Positions 11,765 to 22,012 are shown, counted from the stretch's first letter. The stretch is 64,000 nt of DNA from Wolfiporia cocos (GCA_029448655.1 JACCLO010000012.1:620001-684000); one strand, 5' to 3'. The notes: generated by a model from the letters alone, not told the origin. Translations and numbers: made by a program.

Positions 11765-12039
11765 TTGCTGTTGTATATACATCCATGACCAAATGTTTTC
11801 ACAAAATGGTATTTCGGGCCTCGAGGCGCCCATTTAGGCGCCATAAATCGTGCCCCAAAATTTGGCCAACCTTAAAAAGGCGTGGGAAAATTAATTCGAG
11901 TGCGTTTTTGGACGTTTTCAGCATCCCTGAGTCTGAATCTGGCCTCAGATTTCAGCAAAACTTGGCGGTTTGGGTGCTATGCAAATTGTCGAGTTTGGCT
12001 GTCCACAACTGTATGTGCAATCGCGAGCGCATAGCATGG

Positions 12040-12932
12040 ATGCGATCCGTGACATTTCTCATGCCCAGTGTGGGCACCATTACGTACCAGTTACCAGATT
12101 CATAACGAATATGAGCTCCTTACAACGGCTGCACAGAGTTATCCGTTCCTGCGAGCTGCACAGGACTTGGGGCAGTTTCAATTCACACACTGGTAGTGAA
12201 CTTGAAGTGGATATTGGAGTTCGTGCGGCTCCTTAGGCTACCTGCATTCCGCACTAACAGGAGTGCCACCGCAGCTGCGGGTGCTTTCAACTTTATTGCG
12301 CCTTGCGCCTGAGGCATGTTGCATGCATCAGTCATCTGTGGTCTACTACCGGTGATGATTTCGCTTCGTCAGTACCACCTTCGCTTGACTAGTACAAGGG
12401 AAGTTGCAAATTCCGGCAATTAACGAGCACTGCGTCCTGATATCACCCTTGCCATCGAGCATGGCAAACCAATGCTCAGATGTGCGGTGGTATGGATTAC
12501 TTACCAAGGCTCCGGACTCCCTGACCCTCATCACACAACCCCTGCCTCGATCAACTTTCCATAGGCCATGGCATCTGGTGCTGTAACTTACCAATTAGCC
12601 CTGAATATTAAGACGCAGTTAGTACTATCTCGTCTGATCTAGCATATATCTGATGTACTATTGAATGAATATGGCTTAGGTATGCTATGAACAGCTGTGC
12701 CATTGCTGTCGCAAGTGAGCCTGGTTCTGTTTTTGTGACATATATTGCATTCTCATGATCTTCACTAGCGCTGTACATATACAACTGCATCATCACACTT
12801 GATCGAGAATTGCACGTAGTTTGGGCCCGCAAAATCTCGGGAGCGAGTATCCTGTTCCTCACTTATAGGTATTTGATGCTAGCATGGTGCGCAATATATA
12901 TTGCCATCAACTTTGCAACTGCATGCGAGGCA
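12040..12932. other. Intergenic, nothing recognised
   Basis: About 0.9 kb between two transposable elements. Only short random open frames are present, with no domain, repeat or splice pattern that I can support. Confidence 0.5.
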
Positions 12933-14455
12933 CTACGTGAAACGGGCAATTCTCTGGTGCCCAGAATCTCCTCAGAATCGCCGGATTCTGAGTGGATTCT
13001 GAACAAATTCCGAAAGAAATCTGGATCCCCAGAATCTTGCCAGAATGATAGAGATTCTGACGTGTTTCGGGGAGATTTCGGGCTAGGTTCTGATGCAATT
13101 CTGAACACCCAGAACATGGTCTGTCAAGTTAAAATGACCATGACAAGTGTCCGGAGGTGCATATTATGTAATCCACAAATTGTATTTGGCAGGTCAAGGA
13201 GCATATAATAATATATATTCATGTATCATTGTGGATATACAGGAATGCTTGATCGTACTGAAGCAATCCTCAATGTATTGAAAGCAGGAGAACATAGTAA
13301 CTTCAAAGCAGCCGGACCCCTCACAACTTGATACTTCTGTTTCTCCCGCACCTCTGCCGGTACCCTGTGGTCTATGTTTCGTGACTGGATGTGCCTTGCC
13401 GTTCATCCGGTGCATGCACCGTCTGGAACCTGTATGCAGATAACAACATCAGCGAGCACCGATGCAACGTGAATTGCCCAGCGTACCATAAAATCAACCC
13501 CTCTGAATTTCCGTGCAAAGTGGCTATATGCGCCATACTCTTCTTGAGATACGAGTCAGCTGAAATAATAATAATCACAATAGCTTACCTAATATCCAAT
13601 GCTGCACCGACACTGCGCTTGTTGGAAATGTGCACGTGTCGAGCATGACACATGGTACGATCTTGTCGTCACAGTACGGGAGGCAAATGCACGTCTAGGA
13701 AATCGGTTGGGTATGGCAGGACCGGAAGTCGTACGGTATGCATCTGGTATTAATATGGGCATGTGAGTCTAAAAGTGAATGTGTACGGGATGCACATACC
13801 GGCACACTTTGCTTTACCAGGCAAGCAGTAAGGTACAGCCGTGGTACAGTGTGACTCAACTTTCTACACCAGATCAATTGTCTCACATCTATGGTATAGA
13901 TAAACCATTGCCATTGATGTATAGGAAAACGCTCACCACTGACTATTCTGTATGCTGCATAGACTGCAAGAACTCGACACTGTGACATGACGGCCACTTT
14001 TTAACCAGGACTAGGGGTGGCTATCGATGAAATATACATGTCAGTGCATATACTCATCTATACAATATCATACATGTCGCATTCTGCGGGACTGCCACAT
14101 CCACTGACAGAGGAGAGGGACTTGAAGGAGGAGGAAGGGATTGAAGTATGCAGGCTGAAGACAAGTTGGAGTCTTGTGCTTCATGATATCAGCAGTAGCC
14201 AGTCAAATTCAAATAAGGATATATAGCTCCTTAATTGGACTTGGCACAAAATATTATATATTTACATAATCTAATAACCTAATACTGGCATAGTCTTTTG
14301 ACGGTTAGTCAGGAATCTGTCAGAAATCTGTCAGAAATATACAGATCTGAAGGGATTCTGATGCTCCTAGCATCTGCCCAGAATTTCAGAATCTGCCCAG
14401 AATCGGTGATTCCGATGAGATTCTGAGGTGTCAGAAAACCGGCGGCTTCACGCAG
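12933..14455. mobile_element. 1.5 kb element with AGAATC-rich inverted ends
   Basis: The left end (12933 to about 13110) starts ctacgtgaaacgggcaattc and is packed with AGAATC/GATTCT words. The right end (about 14300-14455), read from the other strand, starts ctgcgtgaagccgccggttt and shows the same order of words (cagaatctc, gaatc, gattctg). The two ends align imperfectly over about 100 bp as inverted repeats. The interior has no recognisable gene. I see no clear target duplication, so the exact edges are uncertain. It looks like an old non-autonomous DNA transposon. Confidence 0.55.
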
Positions 14456-15357
14456 TTGATCGTAAAACAATCATGCATAACACTTAATTATAGTGATCAT
14501 GTTATGATCAAATTAGAGGTCCGTGCCTTTCCATCGTTCTGTTTGCACTTGCTCACATTGATCAGAGTATATGTGACAGACCAAGTCAACAATATTAATG
14601 GGGTGATCATACTGTTATCTGCACTTTGGACAGGTCATTACTACCGCATGTTGCTAGCAAATTATTCCTTCTGCTTACTGTACTACCACAGCATTCATCA
14701 CTCTCCACATTCATGCCATCAGCGGTGGTAACATGAAAGTATCTTTGCTAGTGTTCTGCATTGGTCTGGTAAGTGCAGCCGCTGATGTGGAAGGGATGAG
14801 CGGAGATGCGGTAAATAGCAGGTCGCCGACTATATGTGTGAGAGACCGGAGAGGAGATGTGCAGGAATGCGAACAAACCCGACGCAAAAACGATGGCCGT
14901 GACGATGCGAACAATCACGTAACGGATAGACGTAGATAGACGAAGTAAAACTAATAAACTAAACGACTAATTGTGCTTACGAGTGACCTTCTACTCGCAC
15001 TAAACGTCCTGCTTCTCTTGAGGGGATGGCGTCGCCTCGCCAGATCTCAGAGCAAAGCTAGTACAAAAAGCGCGGTAAGAGAGATGGATTTACAGTGTGT
15101 CAGAGGCTCAGTTTATATGTTACATGGTGCCAGAATTCAAGAGCCGACCGAAAAGTGACAGGACAAGAACTACGACGAAAGGAAGTGGAAAAGATACCTA
15201 ATTGAGTAAAGGATTTGCCATAATAGTATAGACAAGCTGGGGGCCGCATCATCGGCACAGACACGTCCGCCACACTCTAAGACATGTCAGCCTGACGCAC
15301 AATTGCTCGAACACGATTGGCTGATCATCACAAACCGCGTCCTATTTGCGCATCTCG
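14456..15357. other. Intergenic with one weak secreted-peptide frame
   Basis: A 68-codon plus-strand frame at 14733-14939 opens with MKVSLLVFCIGLVSAAADV, which resembles a signal peptide. The rest is Arg/Asp-rich and unlike any family I know, and the complementary strand is equally open. I do not call it a gene. Nothing else is supported here. Confidence 0.3.
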
Positions 15358-15368
15358 CTAGTCTCGAT

Positions 15369-15457
15369 CAGACGCTCTACAGCGGTGTGGCTGCACCACG
15401 GACACAGCCGAGTGGAGATCGAAAAACTGAAGACAACGAACCGCTGTAGAGCGTCTG
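15369..15457 (+). repeat. Hairpin-bearing inverted repeat, copy 1
   Basis: A perfect 17-bp stem is formed by CAGACGCTCTACAGCGG (15369-15385) and its complement at 15441-15457, with a 55-nt loop that contains ggagatcgaaaa and ctgaagacaa. Downstream, gtaggtgacccta and gcgtctac (15475-15520) are also shared with a second, inverted copy at about 15985-16128. The two stems have different sequences but both pair perfectly, so the structure rather than the stem sequence is kept. Confidence 0.7.
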
Positions 15458-15617
15458 GTGGATTTTGCTAGGGCGTAGGTGACCCTATCCCGTGACCACA
15501 AGGTGCGCGTCTACGCACCTATACATCCTCCCCGAATTGTGATAAATACACCACCACATGCTCACTGTATTCTAGCACATACTTGCCAATAGAATACCTC
15601 GCAAGCCATTTTTACAG

Positions 15618-15905
15618 ACTATCTATGATCTCAACAACAAGCATTTCGACGTTCTACTGGAGGCAGCCCGCGAAGCAGCTTATAAAAACAGTGGCAAGTG
15701 TAAATCTTCGGAGTCCATATATGTTAGTATCCATAAGACCAGCTTGGAGCTATGTCGCCTGATTCATCGAGAGCATTGTGTAGCCATCACGTACGATCTT
15801 GATGCGGCGTCTTCGAACTGGTTTAATGTGCTCCTCCAGCCCGTCTTCGTCGTCTTCGTAGTCGAAAACGGTTACCGTTATCGGCAAAATTATCCATTGT
15901 GTTGA
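15618..15905 (+). other. Uncharacterised open frame between hairpin repeats
   Basis: After a possible acceptor (tttttacag at 15610-15618) a plus-strand frame stays open for about 90 codons and reads LNNKHFDVLLEAAREAAYKN, then SIYVSIHKTSLELCRLIHRE, ending at a stop near 15905. It lacks an ATG, and I recognise no family. Composition is protein-like. It could be an exon of a gene carried by the hairpin-ended element, or a fragment of a host gene. The upstream exon was not found. Confidence 0.25.
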
Positions 15906-15984
15906 TTAAAAATTCATAGAATAGTTCTATGACAGGGCAGGGTGCTAACGTGTTCTAAAGTTGTTAGCGTGCCATTGACTTTGC

Positions 15985-16128
15985 GCGATGTGTAGACATG
16001 TAGACGCCTGCCTCGCGATCACGAGACAGGGGTCACCTACATCCGCCCCGATGGTGTTCTGCCAGCGCGCTTTGTCTTCAGGTTTTCGATCTCCGCTCGG
16101 GTGCTCCCGAGCAGCACGTGCGCTGGCA
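15985..16128 (-). repeat. Hairpin-bearing inverted repeat, copy 2 (split)
   Basis: On the minus strand this carries the same loop (ggagatcgaaaacctgaaga) and downstream gtaggtgaccc block as copy 1. Its 3' stem arm is GCGCTGGCAGAAC (+ strand 16056-16068). The matching 13-nt 5' arm is not here but at 20319-20331, on the far side of a 4.2 kb insertion. Removing the insertion restores the stem. Confidence 0.7.
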
Positions 16129-16315
16129 AGAGAGAGAGACAACCATTTATACCCCGCAGTCAGTATCCTATGTACATGTGTGGCAGCTGCTAGAGCCCAT
16201 GGTTGAAGGTGAAGAGTATTGTAAATACGAGTAGGGTGGTGTTAGCGGTGGGACATCTGTTAGTCGTGGTGAGAGGGGACAGGGTCGTAGGTACTCCGAA
16301 GGAGTGGAACTAACG

Positions 16316-16850
16316 TCATACGGGGCCCGAGTTAGGCCGATGCTTGTTCAATAAATACTTGGGAAAAGGGGGTGGAGAATGAGTAGAAAAAGTATAACTA
16401 TGATGCAGAAGAACTCGCTGCAGAAATGGGTGTGGAGTTGACAATCTCCCAAGAGATCTGAGGGTTGAAGATGTCGCGTTTGCGGGTGGTGGGTTGTATG
16501 CTGGAGAGAGATTCTTCGATGTTTTTAAGGATGATGTGAGTGTCGTCGTCCTGGAAGGATACATAAATGGAGGAGCGGATCTTCGTGGATTGGTCATTGA
16601 TCCAGTTGAAGTTGGAAAAAGTGAAGTGTTCTTGGTTGTGGATGTTGGCTCGGTGGAGGTGGTACCAGAAACAGGTGTTCCGGAGTGCCTCATACCATTC
16701 CATGGAGAGGAGGTAAGGGTCGTATGGCGGAACATTAGGCTCTGGGTGTCGAAGGATATTGTTGACTTGGAGGGTGATAGAATGGGTGGGGACAAAGATA
16801 TGGGGAGGTGTGTATAAGATGTTGCCCCACGGTTGAGCCCATTCAGTCAC
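16316..16850 (-). pseudogene. C-terminal half of interrupted ORF (insert protein)
   Basis: A minus-strand frame starting near 16850 reads EWAQPWGNILYTPPHIFVPT, WYEALRNTCFWYHLHRANIH and TFSNFNWINDQSTKIRSSIY, then a Ser-rich end near 16398; an overlapping frame stays open to 16316. I do not recognise the family. It lies directly outside the left end of the foldback-like element, while the N-terminal half lies outside the right end. Both are on the minus strand and in the right order, so one protein was probably split. The frames do not join cleanly, which may reflect small changes at the insertion point. Confidence 0.45.
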
Positions 16851-16969
16851 CGTACCTGGAACAGCCGGTCAACCAATGGGTACGATGGGCTTGTACACCG
16901 GTAGAGCCGATGTCAGCCGATGAATCCCTCATTGCCTGCACGTCCAGTCAGCCCACCAGATCCTTGTAG

Positions 16970-17440
16970 CTGGAACATGGGGGTGGGCCGATGGGGGGTC
17001 ATGGTGCCCATGTTTCCGTGAGCCCCAGTTGGCCCACCAGCCAAATTTCCATGTACCTGGAACACTGGGTGGGCCAACAGGGGGTTGCGGTGCCCATGTT
17101 TCTGTGAGCCCCAGTCAGCCCACCAACCAAAAATCTACATACCTGGAACATGGGGTGGGCCAATGGGGGGTCATGGTGCCCATGTTGCTGCAACCCACGG
17201 TCAGCCCACCCAGCAAATGTTCATGTACCTGGAACATGGGGTGGGCTGATGGGGGGTCGTGGTGCCCATGTTTTCCTGAGCCCCAGTTGGCCCACCAACC
17301 AAAAGTCTACGTACCTGGAACACTGGGTGGGCCAACAGGGGGTCGCGGTGCCCATGTTTCCGTGAGCCCCAGTCAGCCCACCAACCAAAAATCTACATAC
17401 CTGGAACATGGGGTGGGCCGATGGGGGGTCACGGTCCCAT
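16970..17440 (+). repeat. Left tandem array, 86-bp unit, about 5.5 copies
   Basis: Unit starts (CTGGAACA...) fall at 16970, 17057, 17143, 17229, 17315 and 17401, a spacing of 86-87 bp. Each unit contains GGGTGGGCCGATGGGGGGTC-like sequence, then GTGCCCATG and AGCCCCAGTCAGCCCACCA. Units differ by a few substitutions. The array is open in more than one frame because 86 is not a multiple of three, so long frames here are an artefact of repeat composition. Confidence 0.9.
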
Positions 17441-18080
17441 AGCTTGTGGTAAGGGTCACAATAAGGATCATGATAAGCATGCATATCTTGCAGTCATAGT
17501 CACAGTAAAGGGCACATAGATTGCACCAAGCTTTCAATAAGCATCTATAGCTCATTGCAAGGCCTAGGGTGGCTTGCACATAGCATAGAAATCAAAATGG
17601 ACAATTGTTTTACAATTATGCTCGCAATAAGGGTCGCGAATAAGCGCCCATTGGTCGCGGTAAGGGTCGCGGTAAGGGTCACGGCAAGGGTCATGGTGAT
17701 GGTACATGTCTTGTGGTAAGGGTCACAGTAAGGGCCCATAACTAGCACTAAGCCTTCAATAAGTGTTGTGAGGCTTGTGGCATCTCATACACAACATGGC
17801 AATCCAAATTGACAACTGGCTTATAATTATGCTTGTGGAAAGGGTTGTGGCATGTGCCCATTGCAAGCCCTAACATGTGCTACTGATGTTTTTGTGAGCT
17901 AACTGCAAGCTTACCACGAGCTATGGGCGCCTATTTCGCGACCCCTACTGTGAGGGTATTGACTAGGAATGCTTCTATTTTATTCTGTGCTATACAAACA
18001 AATGCTTACCATGTGTCATTCAATATGTAATGTCACAGCTAATCTTCATAACACACTGAAGTTACCATCAGATATGCATT
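17440..18080. repeat. Foldback core with degenerate direct duplication
   Basis: Two related segments of roughly 200 bp (about 17445-17640 and 17695-17870) share, in order, cttgtggtaagggtcaca, gcac(c/t)aagc(t/c)ttcaataag, gacaa(t/c)tg and acaattatgct-like words. A short array of ggtcgcggtaagggtc units lies between them (about 17650-17700). No gene is recognised. Confidence 0.5.
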
Positions 18081-19381
18081 TTGGTTGGTGGGCTGACTGG
18101 GGCTCACAGCAACATGGGCACCATGACCCCCCATCAGCCCACCCCATGTTCCAGGTACATATACTTCTGGTTGGTGGGCCAACTGGGGCTCACTGAAACA
18201 TGGGCACCGCGACCCCCCATCGGCCCACCCCATGTTCCAGGTGTTACAGGTTGAATACCTGTTTGTATATTTGAGTCGCGAATATAGATCGTTCTTCTGC
18301 ACGTGGGCACGTCGCCGTATGCAAGGCAAATACTCGTTAGATGCCTTCAAGTCCTAGGTGAAGTTCCTAGGAGATCATTTGATATCCAATGTGCATTAGA
18401 GGATATGATCTGTTCAGGTGCGAGTCTAATAGAATATAAGACTCGCCTAAGTCCGAGAAGTCAGTGAGCACTTCGAGGACTTAGTCGTTCGGTTGCTCGA
18501 GTGAGAAATACTGAGCGTAGTTTCCTACGTTTGAGAACGAGTATAAGACTTCTTGTTTGTACAACAAGGTCGAGCTGAGGAGCCTCGACAGTAAATACAT
18601 AAGTTTATATACTACGTTGGGTTTTAGGGGTCGGACCTATCCCAGATGACACCGATACTATCTATGCTATAGTCTCAAACGTTTGATAGGTAAGTAGTGA
18701 TGCATCCGAGACGATAGATAGGAATGATGGCGGTTGAACGCCATCTATCAGCTCATAAATGATGACCATGAAACGAGGGCAGAGTTGGATCTGCTAAAGG
18801 TGAAATGCGCCCTATACACTAGTACAACTGGGGATGCGCAGTAGAATCACGAGTAGCCAGGGGGGTTGGTTGTGCAACAAGTCCCTGTATCGTACTTGCC
18901 CAGTAGTGAGTTTTGCCAGTGTTCGAAAAATCGAAATAACCGTAACACCAGGTACATGAACATTTGCTGGGTGGGCCGACCATGGGTTGCAGCAACATGG
19001 GCACCATGACCTCCCATGGGCCCACCCCATGTTCCAGGTACATAGATTTTTGGTTGGTGGGCTGACTGGGGCTCACGGCAACATGGGCACTGTGACCCCC
19101 TGTCGGCCCACCCAGTGTTCCAGGTACGTAGACTTTTGGTTGGTGGGCCGACTGGGGCTCACGAAAACATGGGCACCGCAACCCCCTGTCAGCCCACCCC
19201 ATGTTCCAGGTACATGGAAATTTGGCTGGTGGGCCGACTGGGGCTCACGAAAACATGGGCACCGCAACCCCCTGTCAGCCCACCCCATGTTCCAGGTACA
19301 TGAACATTTGCTGGGTGGGCCAACTGGGGGTTGCAGCAACATGAGCACCACGACCCCCCATCAGCCCACCCCATGTTCCAG
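18080..19381 (-). repeat. Right tandem array, 86-bp unit, interrupted
   Basis: Units in the opposite orientation to the left array. Unit ends (TTCCAG) fall at 18951, 19037, 19123, 19209, 19295 and 19381, each exactly 86 bp apart. Two further units at 18080-18241 are separated from the rest by a solo LTR (18242-18947). Without it, the right array has about seven units. Confidence 0.9.
18242..18947. mobile_element. Solo LTR (706 bp)
   Basis: The sequence starts TGTTACAGG and ends CCGTAACA, with the 5'-TG...CA-3' ends and short inverted termini typical of LTRs. It is flanked by identical 5-bp direct repeats CCAGG (18237-18241 and 18948-18952). It interrupts an 86-bp unit of the foldback array; removing it with one CCAGG restores the unit. 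No internal retrotransposon genes remain, so it is a solo LTR left by recombination. Confidence 0.85.
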
Positions 19382-20218
19382 CTACAAGGATCTGGTGGGC
19401 TGACTGGACATGCAGGCAACAAGGGATTCATCAGCCGACGTCGGCTCTACCGGTGTACAAGCCCATCGTAGCCATTGGTTGACTGGCTGTTCCAGGTTAC
19501 GGTGACTGTATGGTGTGCACGGTTCGGGGCCAGTGGGTTGAGAATAAATTGGTCCTTCCATAGGACCAGCAGGTCGTTTGTAGATAGGTCCCTCCATAGG
19601 ACCAGCAGGTTTGTCGTATAGAGGTTTCTCGAGGGGGCCAATAGGGTGGTCGTAAAGTGGTGGTTCGAGGAGGAATTTGACGGTGTCAACAGAGTCGACA
19701 GAGTGATGAGTGGGGGTGGGTGATGGGGTATGGGGAGGTGTAGGTTGTGGGGATGGTGTTTGAGGTGGTGTCTCAGGACGATTCGGAACCCAATGGAGAC
19801 GTGGTTCGAGTTTCTTTGGGGCGGTCCGGATGGGGCGGTTAGAAACGTGTCTGAGGTGAGGTGTGGATGGAGTGGTGTGTGGCTCAGGGGTGGAAGGTGT
19901 GGGAGGGGTGGGCAAAGGGTTGTTGAACGTAGGCGCTAGGAGTGAGGTGAGGTGTAGTGCAAGGTTGTTGACATCCTGCTGCAAAGTGAGCAGGGAAGGG
20001 AGTTCGGTGTGGGCCAATTCATTGGCACCATGGGTGATCGTGGTGAGGAGGTAGGATACGTGCATCTTCCAAAGAGGAAGAGCGTAGGTTGATGGTGTGG
20101 TTTCATGTGCCCGGTGGATGCTTTGGGCGGCGTTGAAAAGTAGGTCGAATGCAAAGGTAGCGGGGGTTATGTCGGCAGGAGCCCTCTGGGTGTTGCTGAC
20201 GGTGCGTTGGGTGTTCAT
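19382..20218 (-). pseudogene. N-terminal half of interrupted ORF (insert protein)
   Basis: ATG at 20218. The frame reads TPATFAFDLLFNAAQSIHRA and LPSLLTLQQDVNNLALHLTS, then a long Pro/Thr-rich region, then four copies of a GPxExPxYxxPxGP motif (GPLEKPLYDKPAGPMEGPIY and relatives). After about 19508 the frame is sequence of the foldback end (QPVNQWLRWACTPVEP), so the native protein is truncated there. I do not recognise the family; the Pro-rich repeats and position inside a mobile insert suggest a gag-like or passenger protein. A possible continuation lies at 16316-16850. Confidence 0.45.
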
Positions 20219-20327
20219 GGTAGGGGGGACGGTGCGTAGGGGTTGGTGTGTAGGGGGACGGTACGTGAACGCCTAAGGCGATGGTGGTGGTACGAGAGAA
20301 AGGAGGGTCTTGGCACGTGCGCTGGCA

Positions 20328-21829
20328 GAACGTCTGATCGAGACTAGCATCTCGCTACCCTCGAGCGCGGGACGTCGGCCTGGATCGCCAAGCGGTTCTA
20401 CGTCGAGTCAGTCTAACATATCCGCAAGCTATGGCTCGCGCGCTGGTAGAGTCGAAAGGAATATGATAGTATAGTACAATAAAAACATACCATAATAGTA
20501 AGTAAAAGCGAAGAATTAGCCGCATGGCGTATTTCTCCTCCACACCGACCTCGTGAGTACATCTCGATCTCGCTTAATACGATGGCTCTCGCTTAAAAGT
20601 TATGGCTTATGCGCGTATCGACTGCAGGAAAATGCTATCTAAACCGTAATACTACCAGTCCCGAAAAATCTGTGTGGGAGCGGAGTTGTCAACAATCAAC
20701 CTTTATCACAAGTGAATGAGTGAGCATGTCTGCCTATTGTCATGTATGACATGCTCCCCCTGAAGGCCTGCTGGCTGGTAAAGACGTAGGATATATATAA
20801 GTTCGAGGTCAAGGCCGCTGAAACTGAGTTCATGACAGTTGTTGTCGCGACTAGAATATGCGCTATCATATTTGATGGCCTGGTCCTCGTAGTGACATGG
20901 TATACAACGTACGGCATCAAGAAAGCAGCTGAGAGCGCGAATGTCAAAGTATCCATTGTTGGTTCATTGCTTCGCGACGGTAAGAGATTTTAACCAACAA
21001 CATACGCACTCATGAGATTTTGATTGCATTACAACCAATCTCAGGGACGATGTATTTCGGGTAGATATTCTCTCGGATTGTGAGTGGCTGACGTAACTCG
21101 GAAGTGCCCTCTTCTGTCTCAACTTCATTGATATAATTTCGTGGGCAACCGACGTGAGCAGTCATGGACCTTAATTTGGAAAGGAAATCCCTGACATAGT
21201 AAACTGAACAGACATTCGACGGCTTCATCCTCTTCATACAAGCGTACGTCCCTATATGTATACCCTGCGCGATCCTCATTCAGACAGCTTCAGGCTCACA
21301 CCAATACTCCTTTCACACTTTTATCTAAACCTCCGTCAGCTCAGCTCGTTCTAAGAGGTCTCTATGAATCTCTCGGAGTTACTAGACATTAGGATCGAAT
21401 CCAGCTTGGTAGGGAATATGGGTATTTCGCTTGAGTTCGAGGTTTTCAACACGGTCGATGATATCACATCCGATGCAGATGATGTTTCTTACGAACTCGA
21501 GAGTCCTGAATGCTAGAAATTCCCATAGCTGGCGCTCTGCGCGGATATTGAATCGCTGTATTTGTCCGTATATAACTTATCGCGGCTTCGTCGTTCGTGA
21601 TCGTCCTGCTATCGTTCTCGTTTCCCACTCCTCAGGCCTCAGCTGTCACCGCTGAGCGTCCCAAGTTGATGCCCAGAGCACCCGGATGTATCTTTGCCCT
21701 TGGGCCCGCGCATTGTCAATGGGTCGAGTGATTTGTGCTCGTAGACGAGAATTATTTGCTTCCTCCAAGATGTTTGAAAAGTAGGTGATCAGCACTAGAA
21801 ATCTAAAGGAAATTGTTTATGACAAGTAC
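20328..21829. other. Intergenic, nothing firm
   Basis: The first about 20 bp (gaacgtctgatcgagactag) are the outer flank of hairpin copy 2. A minus-strand frame at 20696-20956 is hydrophobic (TLTFALSAAFLMPYVVYHV, IAHILVATTTVMNSVSAALT) and might be a remnant of a fungal membrane protein, but it has no supportable start or splice pattern. Nothing else is recognised. Confidence 0.35.
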
Positions 21830-22012
21830 ACAGCACACAATAGAAGTTCCAGCATAGCGCACTAAGACAGGGTGTAAGCGCTTTTCTTTCTCCCGATTCA
21901 ACCAAGTCACAGCGTTTCTGGGAAAATACAGTGGGATCAACGAGACGTCAAATCATGTGGTATGATCGTCATACTGTGTATTTCCTCGCAAGCTCCTGCA
22001 TGATGCAGCTAT

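Larger units (their letters stand above)
8777..12011 (+). mobile_element. Tc1/mariner-type DNA transposon, inactivated
   Basis: A 3.2 kb element. The left end at 8777 reads CAGTTGCGGACAGCCAAACT inward. The right end at 12011 reads CAGTTGTGGACAGCCAAACT inward from the other strand. Both are directly flanked by TA (8775-8776 and 12012-12013), the target duplication expected of Tc1/mariner elements. Similarity of the ends extends about 50 bp to ATAGCACC. A second motif, CCCCAAAAATTGGCCAACC, occurs at about 8927 and again, in direct orientation, at about 11853. A C16A10 tract lies at 8944-8969. The internal gene encodes a DDE transposase broken by several lesions, so the copy is not autonomous. 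Confidence 0.8.
16844..19508. mobile_element. Foldback-like element with 86-bp tandem arrays in its arms
   Basis: The ends are CAGTCACCGTACCTGGAACA (from 16844) and, on the other strand from 19508, CAGTCACCGTAACCTGGAAC. They form terminal inverted repeats of about 125 bp with over 90% match by eye. Inside them are two arrays of an 86-bp unit in opposite orientation: left 16970-17440 and right 18080-19381, the latter interrupted by a solo LTR. The core (17440-18080) holds degenerate ggtaagggtcac repeats. No transposase frame is present. Flanking bases (att / tat) show no clear target duplication. Tandem repeats inside inverted arms is the layout of foldback elements. Confidence 0.7.
16129..20312 (-). 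mobile_element. ORF-carrying insertion with 15-bp target duplication
   Basis: The segment is bounded by identical 15-bp direct repeats GCACGTGCGCTGGCA at 16114-16128 and 20313-20327. Flanks on both sides join into an uninterrupted copy of the hairpin repeat, which marks the repeats as a target-site duplication. Without the nested foldback element the insert is about 1.5 kb. It carries a minus-strand protein frame in two parts. The 3' end (minus strand) runs tggttgtctctctctctt just before the duplication. A 15-bp duplication and a simple-sequence 3' tail fit retroposition, but no reverse transcriptase or poly(A) is visible. Confidence 0.6.

Noticed and set aside
14733..14939. A small secreted protein with a signal-like N-terminus
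   Set aside because: Apart from 18 hydrophobic residues there is no support: no repeats, Cys pattern, introns or paralogue, and the opposite strand is equally open.
17029..17442. Long open frames within the 86-bp arrays (also 18819-19403)
   Set aside because: The repeat unit is not a multiple of three and is open in several frames on both strands because of its composition. The apparent repetitive protein is an artefact.
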